Below are positions 37,057 to 47,724 of a stretch of 64,000 bases of DNA, piece after piece. The notes beneath the pieces were generated by a model. The model was not told the origin of the DNA, did not search any database, and saw only the letters and a list, made by a program, of their open reading frames with translations. A program made the translations under genes and the position numbers. Origin of the DNA: Gilichinskyi gelida (GTDB taxonomy: Bacteria > Acidobacteriota > Thermoanaerobaculia > Gp7-AA8); contig JBBPII010000008.1 of assembly GCA_038040385.1 (NCBI GenBank), positions 124,001 through 188,000 of the forward strand, given 5' to 3'. Every line of letters begins with the position of its first letter. Position 1 is the stretch's first letter.

Positions 37057-37153
37057 TTTATCCTGACCCTGAGCGAAGCGAAGGGGAAGGATCTGGCGCC
37101 CATGTGCGCTGCGCAAGTGGGCGCCAGATCCCTCGCTGCGCTCGGGATAAACT
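37057..37153. repeat. Long inverted repeat after xerD, variant of the 35-mer family
   Basis: Inner arms GGATCTGGCGCCCA and TGGGCGCCAGATCC are perfect (14 bp). Outer parts are TTTATCCTGA with CTGAGCGAAGCG, and CGCTGCGCTCGGGATAAA. The right end continues into TAAACT (37148-37153), a possible -10 for the next gene. Confidence 0.88.
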
Positions 37154-37163
37154 AAAAAAACCC

Positions 37164-39008
37164 GTGATAAGAGCCATCGTCCATCAAGGCTCCATCGGCA
37201 CTTCGATCGAGTACTTCGCGGCCGTCGCCGGGCCGGACGTCGATCGCCGCTTCTTCTTCGAGCGGATCGACACCGGGCGCGGCGACGTCATCCGCTATTT
37301 CGGCGGCAGCTCGGAGATCGTCCTCAATCCCGAGGGGGTGCGGTTTCGCGGGAACGGCGGCATCTTCGGCGAGTACATGTTTGGCGGACATCTCCCCGTC
37401 GGCGACCTGCTCAACGAAGAGGTGGTCAACCGGCTGGTGTTGTTCGGCGCGAAGACCGACGCCGCTCACGAGCTGCGCTTCACCACCAACACCGAGGGCT
37501 TCGAGACCTACGACAACCTCTTCCTGCAGGGCAACGCGGTGGCGAACTATTTCTTCTTCGTCGACGACCGGAAGCGCATCGCGGACGTCGCCGACCGGCA
37601 GGAGAAGACGCTCAAGAGCATCGGCAAGCTGCTGAAGCGCTCGCGCCGCGTCGGCGCCGGCAATTTCCTCGCGCTCTCACACGAGATCCTCGAGGCGCTG
37701 GACGAGCCGCAGAGCACGATCGTCGTGGTGCGCATCGTCCATCGCGCCAATCAGCGGCTCTCCGAGATCTGTCATGAGGCGTACAAGTCCGGCGCGTCGC
37801 TCGACCAGGCGGCGGAGAGCGTCCCCGACGTCACCGACCTCGGGCGCATCGAGCCGTATCAGCGCGAGCGCGTGCAGATCGATACCATCTACCACCACCC
37901 CGACAACCGGGAGATCATCGACGAGTACAAGCGCGTGCTCGCGTCGTGTGCCGGCGCGCTGATCGACTCCTCGGCGCGCGCGCGGCTCATGCGCCTGCGC
38001 ACCCTGGCGCTGCGCAACGAGATTCCGCCCGCCATCTTCGACACCCTCGAGGAGATCGTCCTTCAGGACCGCCCGACCGTGGCTAAGGCCGACGAGCCGC
38101 ATTACATCAGCACCACCCGCGAGATCCTGGTCGGCCTTCTCCTCGGCCGCAACCTGCAGCGCAAGCTCTCGCCGCTCGATCTGGTGGTGCTGATGGAGAA
38201 CAAGCAGAAAGCCACGGCCAATCGCGACCAAACCTTCGAGGAGCTGTTGCTCGACACCGGCCGCCTCATCGACGAGATCGGCCGCGAAGAGGAGGACTTC
38301 GAGCGGCTCGAGTCCTTCGGCGAGCTGGTCACGCTGTTCGACCGCATCGACCACACCACCACCCTCATCAACCGGCTGGCGTTCATGGACGACGTCGAGC
38401 TGTCGCCGGAGCAGGTTCGATCGCTGATGGGCAACATGCAGGTGTTCGAAGGCCTGCAGCGCGGGTTGTTCCAGTTGCTCTTCGTCGATCCGATCGTCTC
38501 CAACGAGTACGCGCTGTCGTTCGGAAAGAAGAAGCTGTACACGCTCACCCTCGGACTCCTGTCGATGCAGAACGCCGAGGCGTCGGTGGCGGACGTCGCG
38601 CAATCCATTCGCGACATCAACCGCAACGAGCGCGCGTACTTTGCGGTCTATCGCCTGGCGCGGCGGCGCATGGCGAACTTCTACCTCGAGCTCAACACCA
38701 TCGAGGGACGCGAGACGTTCCGCCGCGAGATCAAGGGCGAAGTCGCCCACGACCCCGAGATCGTCGATCTGCAGGACGTGATCACCGAGTCGCTGTTCGA
38801 AGACGTGATCACCAAGATCCGGCTGGAGGCCTTCTACATCAACCAGCTCCTGCCTCGGATCATCGAGGAGCAGGACGCCAAGGTGCGGAACGACTTCCTG
38901 TCCAACTCGGGCCTGGACCGGTTCCAGATCGAGGAGCTGGAGAGCGAGTATTTCGACATGCGCGCGTTCCCGCCGCAGTTGCTCGAGGCGATCCAGCGTC
39001 CGGCGTGA
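37164..39008 (+). CDS. Large conserved protein of unknown function (resembles TIGR04442 family)
   Basis: This 614-residue soluble, mostly helical protein has no signal peptide. From memory its start (VIRAIVHQGSIGTSIEYFAA, VDRRFFFERIDTG) resembles a family named TIGR04442 in delta-proteobacteria; this is not certain. The C-terminal half is rich in charged helices (EYALSFGKKKLYTLTLGLLS, NRNERAYFAVYRLARRRM). GTG 37164 lies 10 bases after TAAACT at the end of a repeat, and the in-frame upstream sequence is repeat, so this start is preferred. Function unknown. Confidence 0.7.
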   Translation: MIRAIVHQGSIGTSIEYFAAVAGPDVDRRFFFERIDTGRGDVIRYFGGSSEIVLNPEGVRFRGNGGIFGEYMFGGHLPVGDLLNEEVVNRLVLFGAKTDAAHELRFTTNTEGFETYDNLFLQGNAVANYFFFVDDRKRIADVADRQEKTLKSIGKLLKRSRRVGAGNFLALSHEILEALDEPQSTIVVVRIVHRANQRLSEICHEAYKSGASLDQAAESVPDVTDLGRIEPYQRERVQIDTIYHHPDNREIIDEYKRVLASCAGALIDSSARARLMRLRTLALRNEIPPAIFDTLEEIVLQDRPTVAKADEPHYISTTREILVGLLLGRNLQRKLSPLDLVVLMENKQKATANRDQTFEELLLDTGRLIDEIGREEEDFERLESFGELVTLFDRIDHTTTLINRLAFMDDVELSPEQVRSLMGNMQVFEGLQRGLFQLLFVDPIVSNEYALSFGKKKLYTLTLGLLSMQNAEASVADVAQSIRDINRNERAYFAVYRLARRRMANFYLELNTIEGRETFRREIKGEVAHDPEIVDLQDVITESLFEDVITKIRLEAFYINQLLPRIIEEQDAKVRNDFLSNSGLDRFQIEELESEYFDMRAFPPQLLEAIQRPA

Positions 39009-39015
39009 TCGAGCC

Positions 39016-39073
39016 TGTCAAGTAGACTTGACAAACACGGAACTCGATCCTAGATTGTCAAGGAAACTTGACT
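39016..39073 (+). promoter_or_regulatory. Promoter with two operator palindromes for the membrane protein/XRE pair
   Basis: Two inverted repeats, TGTCAAG-TAGA-CTTGACA (39016-39033) and TGTCAAG-GAAA-CTTGACT (39056-39073), are centred 40 bp apart. TTGACA in the first is a consensus -35, followed by 17 bases and TAGATT (39051-39056) as -10, which touches the second palindrome. A repressor binding both sites would cover the whole promoter. The XRE protein of this operon is the obvious candidate. Confidence 0.78.
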
Positions 39074-39086
39074 GAAGGGATCGATC

Positions 39087-39509
39087 ATGAACGACTGCTC
39101 CGACGCCTACACCCCGCGCGACACTCGTAACTTGCGTATTTTCAATGTTTGGGCCATTTCCGCCGCAGTGATGTTTGTGGCGGCCACGATCCTGATCTCA
39201 AGGGGTATTGTCGCCCGCGGCCCGCTCGCCTGGATCCTGGCGATCGCCAATCTGCTCCTCACGCTCCTCGCCGTGCGCGCTTACATGGTGTTTCTGCGCG
39301 CCGCCGACGAGTTGCTCCGCCGGATCCAGCTCGAAGGTCTGGCCCTCGGCTTCGGGGCGGGTGCGGTCTTCATGCTCAGCTATCGCCTCTTCGAGCGGCT
39401 CGGGGCGCTGAAGCTCGACAGCGCCGACCCGTTCGTCGTCATGGCAATCTTCTGGGCCATCGGGCAGTACATTGGCCTGAGGCGCTACGCGCCGGGGATG
39501 GAGCGATGA
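39087..39509 (+). CDS. Small four-helix membrane protein, partner of an XRE regulator
   Basis: The 140-residue protein has about four transmembrane segments (VWAISAAVMFVAATILISRG, LAWILAIANLLLTLLAVRAY, LALGFGAGAVFMLSYRLFER, PFVVMAIFWAIGQYIGLRRY) and no catalytic motif. GAAGGGA precedes the ATG. It overlaps the XRE regulator gene by 4 bases. Pairs of a small membrane protein and a YozG-like regulator occur widely; the role is unknown and may be sensing or quorum-related, which is only a guess. Confidence 0.75.
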   Translation: MNDCSDAYTPRDTRNLRIFNVWAISAAVMFVAATILISRGIVARGPLAWILAIANLLLTLLAVRAYMVFLRAADELLRRIQLEGLALGFGAGAVFMLSYRLFERLGALKLDSADPFVVMAIFWAIGQYIGLRRYAPGMER

Positions 39510-39751
39510 TCAACCGGCTGCGGGAGCTGCGCACCGCCCGCGGCTGGTCGCAGGGCGAGCTCGCGGAGCGGCTGGGCGTGTCGCGGCAGACGGTCAACGC
39601 CATCGAGACGGAAAAGTACGATCCCAGCCTGCCGCTGGCCTTCACTATCGCCGGACTCTTCACGCTGGCCATCGAGGACATCTTCCGCCCCAACGGCTCG
39701 GGAGCCGCTCCGGTCGCGGCGCGGCCGCCGGATCGTGGTTTCATTGACTGA
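39506..39751 (+). CDS. XRE-family helix-turn-helix regulator (YozG-like)
   Basis: The 81-residue protein is almost only an HTH: MINRLRELRTARGWSQGELA, ERLGVSRQTVNAIETEKYDP, then SLPLAFTIAGLFTLAIEDIF. This compact type binds inverted repeats as a dimer. Its gene is coupled to the upstream membrane protein by ATGA, and two matching palindromes cover their promoter, so autoregulation is likely. Its last 11 bases overlap the convergent phosphatase gene. Confidence 0.88.
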   Translation: MINRLRELRTARGWSQGELAERLGVSRQTVNAIETEKYDPSLPLAFTIAGLFTLAIEDIFRPNGSGAAPVAARPPDRGFID

Positions 39752-40319
39752 TTCTAGTAAATGACCACGCGCTCCAGTGATGCAATTTACGGCGCGGCAC
39801 GTCGCTACTCCATCCCGTTCTGACGAGCTCTCGGCCAAGAAGGGACCGGAAGGAGGCATGTGTCATAGCCACGACGCTCCCGTGGTTCTCGGCAAGTTGC
39901 CATAACCATTCCGCCGCCGCTCGCGCACGTTGTTCCTCGTCCGTCGTGACGTGCGGACGACGAAGCGCAGCACGGGCGAGCCAACGAACGCCGTACGTAA
40001 GGGCCCACCCGAACATCGGCAGCCGGATTCGTCCAAGCGCCGGCGGAAGCAGCTCGAGCTCGCTCAAGAGTGGTGATGTGAGCACTTCTCGCCCCGGAGC
40101 AAGCACTTTCGCCGACTCAACTGCTCGGCGCGCCACACTCGCCACAAGGATGCCACTGGCTGCGGCGGCTGCCCTCAGCTCCACTGGCGGGACGTCTTCC
40201 GAATCAACGCCAGCCGCTTCGTACGCCTCACGCCAACGGAGGAACTCCGCGCCGTTGATCCAACCGGAATGCACATGGCTAGAACGCCCGTGCCTTACAA
40301 GAACGATCTTCAGGGACAC
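39741..40319 (-). CDS. Histidine phosphatase family protein
   Basis: The roughly 192-residue protein has the phosphoglycerate-mutase-like motif LKIVLVRHGRSS with its catalytic RHG, ASVARRAVESAKVL and the second catalytic His in VVAMTHASFRSLLGREL. Substrate unknown. GTG 40319 is preferred because VSLKIVLVRHG fits the family start; an in-frame TTG three codons upstream is an alternative. It is convergent with the XRE gene and overlaps it by 11 bases. Confidence 0.82.
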   Translation of the reverse strand: MSLKIVLVRHGRSSHVHSGWINGAEFLRWREAYEAAGVDSEDVPPVELRAAAAASGILVASVARRAVESAKVLAPGREVLTSPLLSELELLPPALGRIRLPMFGWALTYGVRWLARAALRRPHVTTDEEQRARAAAEWLWQLAENHGSVVAMTHASFRSLLGRELVRTGWSSDVPRRKLHHWSAWSFTRISQ

Positions 40320-40403
40320 TCTGCACAAAACGTATCATTCCATGTCGCACCCCGCTCCACCGTTTGTCATGCGTGAGCTGTTGTTACGGCTAGACTCACC
40401 CGC

Positions 40404-42381
<1,978 letters not shown>

Positions 42382-42392
<11 letters not shown>

Positions 42393-42470
42393 GCCGCGCA
42401 GACGGCGAAGGATCTCGTCCGCGCTACTTGAGATCCTTCCGCTTCGCTTCGCTCAGCGTCAGGATGACGA
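42382..42470. repeat. Inverted repeat, 35-mer family copy 4 (stops two convergent genes)
   Basis: The left arm repeats the 35 bases seen at 12321, 23593 and 29964 and supplies the DUF255 stop at 42390-42392. On the other strand the right arm (with CTGACGCTGAGCGAAGCGAA) encodes the last residues VILTLSEAKRKDLK and the TAG stop of the glycosyltransferase gene. One element thus ends both genes. Confidence 0.92.
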
Positions 42471-44691
42471 GGCGGCGGAACTCGTCCGACTTGATCATCC
42501 GCCCCGGCACGCGCGCGCGCGGCAGTTTCGCCAGCTCGCGCTCCTCGGCCGGCTCCGGCAGGCGCTGCAGCAGGACGGCGTACGCGCGGCGCAGGAACGC
42601 GCGGTCGTCCTCGCAGTCGCTGCCGTAGGCGATCGTCTCCACGACGTCGTCGAGGTGGAGCTCGCCGCGCGCCAGGCGGGGCCAGACTTCGAGCGGATCG
42701 AATCCGAGGCGGCCGATGAGCGCTTCGACCGGCTCGCGGCAGAGGGTGGCGGGCGGGAAGCGGGTGCGCGTGTTGCGCCATGCGGTTTTCTCGTCGATGA
42801 AGGGGCCGCTCGCCAAGCGAACGGAATACAAGCTTCCAGGCGCGGCAGCTAGTGGATCCTCGACGGCGATCCAGGCGAAGGCGACGGCGAGCTCGCGACG
42901 ATCGGTCGCTTTCGGATCGAGGTCGGCCGGCGCCGCCGCCCGCCCGAAGTCGAAGGCCAGCGTGTTCAACCCGTCGCGCCACACCGCGGCCGGCGCGGCG
43001 ATCGACCGCTCCGTCCACCCGGGAGCCAGCGTCAGCTCGCCGAGGGGCCGCCCGTTGAGCGAGGCGCGGAGCGTCTGCGCCGGCAGCGCGCCGTGGTGGA
43101 ACGGCAGCACGCGCATGCGGATGGTGCGATCGCGCCGGCCCCAGCGCGGAAAGGTCACCGACGCCCGCGTGCCCATCGCCCAGCGGAAGCCTTCCGGATC
43201 CGCCCAGCCGGCGTCGAGATAGCGATTCTCCGCGGCGGCGAGATCGATCAGCAGGCGCGGTCCGATCGCCGCGGACGCCGCCCGCCACTCCGCGGGGCCG
43301 GCCCGCTCCCGAAGAAAATCTCCGGTGTAGTGCAGCCGGAATCGCTCCAAGGGACTGCCCAGAACCATCGGATAGCGGCACATCCAGGCGCGGACCTCAT
43401 TGTCGCTGCCGGCGGTGACGAGCCACGCCGCGGGGTGCGCGCCGATCACCAGTTGCGCCACCGAAACGTACGGGACGCCTTCGAGCGTGGCGCCCTTCGG
43501 CAGCCGGCGGAGGTAGTAGCGCAGCGAGACCTCCGTCCAAGGCTGGTCGGCGATGACGACGTCGTCGGGGCGCGCGTACCGTTCGATCTTCGCCGCGATC
43601 GCGCGCCAGTCGAGCTTCCGGAAGGCTTCGGTGCGCGCCGCGCGCCACTCCTGCGACGCCAGCGCAGCGACGATGGCCAACGCCAGCACCAGCGGCGCGC
43701 GTTGGAGCACGAGCCGCGCGACGCTCGCGATGCCGATGCCAGCCAGCAGAACGTAACCGACCAACGCCGGCGTGACGTAGCGCGCCGCGTAGAAATGGTC
43801 CAGGTGCTTCAACGCGCCGAGCGCGATGGCCAGCGGCAGCAGCGCCATTCCTCCGATGACGACGCCCTCGACGCGGTCGCGCCGCATCGCGGCGACGACG
43901 CCGATCAGCGCGAGAGCCAGCATCGCCACCGCCGCCCGCCCGCCGGCGTGCGTGCCCAGCGCCGAAACGGAGAAGGTCCGCAGCAGCGTGGCGAAGAACG
44001 CGTAATCGAGCGGCGGAAACGCCGGCCAGCTCTCGTTGGCCATCGGTTTCGCGGCGTAGACGACGGGGAAAAGCGCCAGCGCGCCGGCAGCGATGGCGGC
44101 GACGATCCAATACCAACGCTTGCCCATGAGCAGCGCTGCCGCGACGGCGACGATCAGCGCCGCGGCGACGACCGGCGCCGCCGTCGCCGACGAATAGAGC
44201 AGCGCAACGATCAAGGCGGCCGCCGCGGCGATCGAGCGCGCGCGGAGCAGGACGACGATGAGCGCCGCGGTGAGGAACATCATCAGCGCGTACGGGCGCG
44301 CTTCGCGGCTGTAGTAAACGTGCAGCGGCGACACCGCCAGCAGGATCGCAGCGGCTGCCGCCGCCACCGCGTCACGCTGTTTCGCCGCCAGCCAGACCAG
44401 GGCGATGGCCGCCAATCCAAGCAGCGCGGCCGGCAGGCGGCCCGCGGCTTCCGACGAGCCGAACGCGCGCGCCGCCAGTTGCGTCGCGTAGTAGAGCGGG
44501 CCGTGCTCCTCGGCGAAACCGGCCAGCCAGCGCCACCACGGCCCCGAAGCCGCCGCCGTCGTGAGGCGCTGGCCCAGGATCTCGTCGAGCCAGTAGCTGG
44601 GCGTGCCGAGGCCGTCGAAGCGGAGGAAGGCGCCGGCGGCGATGGCCAGAAGCGCTACGGCGTCTTTGGAATGACGACCCAGCCGCTCCAC
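42424..44691 (-). CDS. GT-C type membrane glycosyltransferase with a C-terminal DUF4214-like segment
   Basis: The 755-residue protein has about ten transmembrane helices and the GT39/PMT-like N-terminus with the loop-1 acidic motif (GTPSYWLDEI) and EEHGPLYYATQLAARAFG, so it should transfer a sugar from a polyprenyl carrier in the periplasm. The C-terminal half is soluble, with a jelly-roll-like part and an end (DRAFLRRAYAVLLQRLPEPA, GRMIKSDEFRRLV) resembling DUF4214. The last 14 residues are encoded by a repeat. Its start overlaps the Fn3 lipoprotein gene by 37 bases in the same direction. Confidence 0.82.
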   Translation of the reverse strand: MERLGRHSKDAVALLAIAAGAFLRFDGLGTPSYWLDEILGQRLTTAAASGPWWRWLAGFAEEHGPLYYATQLAARAFGSSEAAGRLPAALLGLAAIALVWLAAKQRDAVAAAAAAILLAVSPLHVYYSREARPYALMMFLTAALIVVLLRARSIAAAAALIVALLYSSATAAPVVAAALIVAVAAALLMGKRWYWIVAAIAAGALALFPVVYAAKPMANESWPAFPPLDYAFFATLLRTFSVSALGTHAGGRAAVAMLALALIGVVAAMRRDRVEGVVIGGMALLPLAIALGALKHLDHFYAARYVTPALVGYVLLAGIGIASVARLVLQRAPLVLALAIVAALASQEWRAARTEAFRKLDWRAIAAKIERYARPDDVVIADQPWTEVSLRYYLRRLPKGATLEGVPYVSVAQLVIGAHPAAWLVTAGSDNEVRAWMCRYPMVLGSPLERFRLHYTGDFLRERAGPAEWRAASAAIGPRLLIDLAAAENRYLDAGWADPEGFRWAMGTRASVTFPRWGRRDRTIRMRVLPFHHGALPAQTLRASLNGRPLGELTLAPGWTERSIAAPAAVWRDGLNTLAFDFGRAAAPADLDPKATDRRELAVAFAWIAVEDPLAAAPGSLYSVRLASGPFIDEKTAWRNTRTRFPPATLCREPVEALIGRLGFDPLEVWPRLARGELHLDDVVETIAYGSDCEDDRAFLRRAYAVLLQRLPEPAEERELAKLPRARVPGRMIKSDEFRRLVILTLSEAKRKDLK

Positions 44692-45737
44692 TTGCGCTCG
44701 CTCTCGTTACCGCTCGTGTCGACCGCCGTCACCGCGTAGCGGTAGGAGAGACCGATCCCCGCGGCGCTGTCGACGTAGTACGAGGTCGTGATCAGGTTGG
44801 CCATCAGCGGCACGTCCACCGCGATTTCCTTGATCGCTTCGTCGTGTCCGACTCCCTCGCGGCGCCAGACGCGGTAGCCGGCCAGATCGGGGACTTGCAC
44901 CGGATCCCACACCAGGCGGACGGCCTTCGTTTCGATGAGCAACGAGACGTTCTGCGGCGCAGGCGGCGGCGTGAGGTCCTTGAACGTGACGGTTGCCGGC
45001 GCCGATGGGTCGGACTCGATGTGCGGCGCGGCGACGGCCGTGACCACGTACGTGAATTTCGCGTACGGCGGGACATCGGTGTATGTCGTCGCGGAGACCG
45101 GCGCGGTGTTGACCGGCTTCGTCTGATCCGTCAGCGTCTGGCCCTCTCCGAGGCGATAGACGTTGTAGCCGGTGAGGGCCGGCTTCGCCTTCGAGGTGAT
45201 CGACGTGGCCGGCGCGGTCCAGGTGAGGACCACCCCCTCGGCCTTGGGCGTCGCAGTGAGCGCCGGCGGTGGCACGGGCACGTCGAGCGGCACGATCGGC
45301 GCGAGATTCGACAGGTCGCCGGTGGCGTTCGGCCCTTCGGTGACCACCGCGTACGTCAGCCGGACGGGGCGCCCGTCGCTGCTGTGGAACTGCGGGGTGT
45401 CCTCGAAGGTCAGGAGCGACCCCTCGGAAGCGGCCGGCAGGTTGGCGCCTTCTATGCTGTCTACCTTGGTCCGGAGCTTCACGAATTGAACGGGCGTCAG
45501 TGGAGATGCGGCGTTGGGCTCGGTGACGCGGTAGACGACGATGCGGCGGATATTGCTCAGATTCTTCCCCGCCGTCGTCAGCGCCGGATATCCCCAGGAG
45601 AGAAGAACTTTGGCTCCACGCTGTGCTACAACGAGATCGGTCGTCGCCTTGGGAATGATGGGAACCGGCGGGTGCGGATCGCCGCGCTTGCCGCAGGCGA
45701 CGAGAACAAGCAAGAGACACGCACCGAGCCTTTTCAA
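44655..45737 (-). CDS. Lipoprotein with fibronectin type III domains
   Basis: This 360-residue protein starts with a lipoprotein signal (LGACLLLVLVACGKRGDPHP; lipobox LVAC) and contains about three Fn3-type domains (AKVLLSWGYPAL, GVVLTWTAPATS with YNVYRLGEG, AVRLVWDPVQVPDLAGYRVW). It should be tethered in the outer membrane or periplasm; role unknown. The TTG start at 45737 sits 8 bases after TAGAAT on the same strand, another leaderless-looking start. It is divergent from glmS with a 35-base gap. Confidence 0.85.
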   Translation of the reverse strand: MKRLGACLLLVLVACGKRGDPHPPVPIIPKATTDLVVAQRGAKVLLSWGYPALTTAGKNLSNIRRIVVYRVTEPNAASPLTPVQFVKLRTKVDSIEGANLPAASEGSLLTFEDTPQFHSSDGRPVRLTYAVVTEGPNATGDLSNLAPIVPLDVPVPPPALTATPKAEGVVLTWTAPATSITSKAKPALTGYNVYRLGEGQTLTDQTKPVNTAPVSATTYTDVPPYAKFTYVVTAVAAPHIESDPSAPATVTFKDLTPPPAPQNVSLLIETKAVRLVWDPVQVPDLAGYRVWRREGVGHDEAIKEIAVDVPLMANLITTSYYVDSAAGIGLSYRYAVTAVDTSGNESERKWSGWVVIPKTP

Positions 45738-45772
45738 CGGTGCGGATTCTAACGGACATCTCTGGAGAACCC

Positions 45773-47659
45773 ATGTGCGGAATCATCGGTTACGTCGGCA
45801 CGCGTGACGTGGTGCCGGTCCTCATCGGCGGACTGAGAAAGCTCGAATACCGCGGCTACGACAGCGCGGGCATCGCCGTGGTGGACGGCAACGGCGTGGA
45901 AGTGGTGCGCGCCGAGGGGAAGCTGTCGAACCTCGAGGCGAAGCTGGGCGACAAGCCGCTCAAGGGCTCCTTCGGCATGGGCCACACCCGGTGGGCCACG
46001 CACGGCAAGCCGAACGAGAACAACGCTCACCCCCATCGCGACTGCACGGGCAAGGTGGTCGTCATCCACAACGGCATCATCGAGAACTTCCTCCCGCTCA
46101 AGCAGCGGCTGCAGGCGGCGGGACACACGTTCACGACGGAGACCGATACGGAAGTCGTCGCCCATTTGATCGAACAGCACCTGAAGGAGTTACCAGTTGC
46201 CAGTTCCCAGTTGCCGGCCTCTGGCAACGGGCAACAGGCAACAGGCAACTTCGTCGAGGCGGTCAAGCGAACGCTCAAGGAGCTCGAGGGACACTATGCC
46301 CTCGTGATGATCGACGGAACCGCGCCCGGCACGATCATCGCCGCCAAGCACGGTCCGCCGCTGGTCATCGGCCTCGGCGAGAACGAGAACATCATCGCCT
46401 CCGACGTCGCGCCGCTGCTGGCGTACACCCGCAACATCATCTATCTCGAGGATGGCGAGTACGCCATTGCCGACCAGCAGGCGGTGCGCATCTTCGACAA
46501 GAACGACCACCCGGTCGACCGCCCGCCCAAAAAGATCATGTGGGACGCCGTGATGGCCGAGAAGGAAGGCTACCGGCACTACATGCTCAAGGAGATCCAC
46601 GAGCAGCCGCGCGCCGTGCGCGACACCTTCAACGGCCGGATGTTCGAGGAGTCGGGCGAGATCTACTTCAACGACCTCGAATTCACGCCCGAGCAGTGGG
46701 CGAAGTTCAAGAAGGTGCACGTCATCGCCTGCGGCACGTCGTGGCACGCCGGGCTGGTCGGGAAGTTTCTCCTCGAAGACGCGGCGCGGATTCCGATCGA
46801 AGTCGACTACGGCTCCGAGTACCGCTACCGCAACCCGATCGTCGACGAAACCACGCTGGTCATCGGCGTGACGCAGTCCGGTGAGACTGCCGACACCATC
46901 GCCGGCATGCAGGAGGCGAAGGCAAAGGGGGCGAAGCTGATCACCATCTGCAACGTGATCGGCGCCGCCGCCACGCGCATGGCCGACGGCGTGATCTACA
47001 CCAACGCCGGCCCGGAGATCGGCGTGGCGTCGACCAAGGCTTTCACCACGCAGCTCACCGCGTTCTACCTGCTGGCGCTGTACATCCGCCAGCTTCGCGG
47101 CGACGACATCGACGACCGCCGTTACGCCATGCACGAGATGCGGGTCATCCCGCACAAGATCGAGACCATCCTCAAGACGCAGGAGAAACACATCGAGGAG
47201 CTGGCGCACAAGTACTACAAATCGCAGGACTTCCTCTACCTGGGCCGCGGGGTCAATTACCCCATCGCGCTCGAGGGGGCGCTCAAGTTGAAGGAGATCT
47301 CGTACATCCACGCGGAAGGGTATCCGGCGGGGGAGATGAAGCACGGCCCGATCGCCCTCATCGACGAGAACCTGCCGGTGGTCGCCGTGGCCACCCACAC
47401 GCCGGTCTACGACAAGGTGCTGTCGAACCTGCAGGAAGTGAAGGCCCGCGACGGCAAACTGATCGTGATCTGCGACGAGCACGACGAGGCCATGAAGACG
47501 TTCGCCGATGACGTGATCGAGGTGCCGTGGACCATCGAGCCGCTGCAGCCGATCCTCACCGTGGTGCCGACGCAGCTCCTGGCGTACTACATCGCCTTGC
47601 GCCGCGGCGCCGACATCGACCAGCCGCGGAACCTGGCGAAGAGCGTGACGGTGGAGTGA
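45773..47659 (+). CDS. glmS: Glutamine-fructose-6-phosphate aminotransferase (isomerizing)
   Basis: The 628-residue enzyme makes glucosamine-6-phosphate for cell wall and LPS synthesis. The N-terminal amidotransferase has Cys2 (MCGIIGYVGTRDVVPVLIGG), RWATHGKP and HNGIIENFL; the C-terminal isomerase has two SIS domains (ACGTSWHAGLVGKFLLED, TQSGETADTIAGMQEAK) and LAKSVTVE at the end. About 20 residues near 140-160 (LPVASSQLPASGNGQQATGN) are an in-frame insert from an inverted repeat, within the glutaminase domain. GGAG precedes the ATG. No glmS ribozyme fits in the short upstream gap. Confidence 0.96.
   Translation: MCGIIGYVGTRDVVPVLIGGLRKLEYRGYDSAGIAVVDGNGVEVVRAEGKLSNLEAKLGDKPLKGSFGMGHTRWATHGKPNENNAHPHRDCTGKVVVIHNGIIENFLPLKQRLQAAGHTFTTETDTEVVAHLIEQHLKELPVASSQLPASGNGQQATGNFVEAVKRTLKELEGHYALVMIDGTAPGTIIAAKHGPPLVIGLGENENIIASDVAPLLAYTRNIIYLEDGEYAIADQQAVRIFDKNDHPVDRPPKKIMWDAVMAEKEGYRHYMLKEIHEQPRAVRDTFNGRMFEESGEIYFNDLEFTPEQWAKFKKVHVIACGTSWHAGLVGKFLLEDAARIPIEVDYGSEYRYRNPIVDETTLVIGVTQSGETADTIAGMQEAKAKGAKLITICNVIGAAATRMADGVIYTNAGPEIGVASTKAFTTQLTAFYLLALYIRQLRGDDIDDRRYAMHEMRVIPHKIETILKTQEKHIEELAHKYYKSQDFLYLGRGVNYPIALEGALKLKEISYIHAEGYPAGEMKHGPIALIDENLPVVAVATHTPVYDKVLSNLQEVKARDGKLIVICDEHDEAMKTFADDVIEVPWTIEPLQPILTVVPTQLLAYYIALRRGADIDQPRNLAKSVTVE
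46189..46249. repeat. Inverted repeat (CAGTTGCC / GGCAACAG words) inserted in frame in glmS
   Basis: The left arm is made of CAGTTGCC and CAGTTCCC words, the right arm of GGCAACGG and GGCAACAG words. It reads through without a stop. The insert is 61 bases of repeat, but the reading frame is kept relative to the conserved flanks. Confidence 0.9.
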
Positions 47660-47667
47660 GAAGAGAG

Positions 47668-47720
47668 TTGTCAGTTGTCGGTTGTCAGTTGTCGACAACC
47701 GATAACCGACAACTGAGAAC
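47668..47720. repeat. Inverted repeat built from GTTGTCAGTTGTCGG words
   Basis: The left arm is GTTGTCAGTTGTCGGTTGTC; the right arm is GACAACCGATAACCGACAAC. It fills the gap between glmS and ogt and ends 5 bases before the ogt ATG. Confidence 0.88.
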
Positions 47721-47724
47721 CTTC

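Noticed and set aside
45738..45772. glmS ribozyme
   Set aside because: The gap to the divergent gene is 35 bases and shows no conserved ribozyme core.
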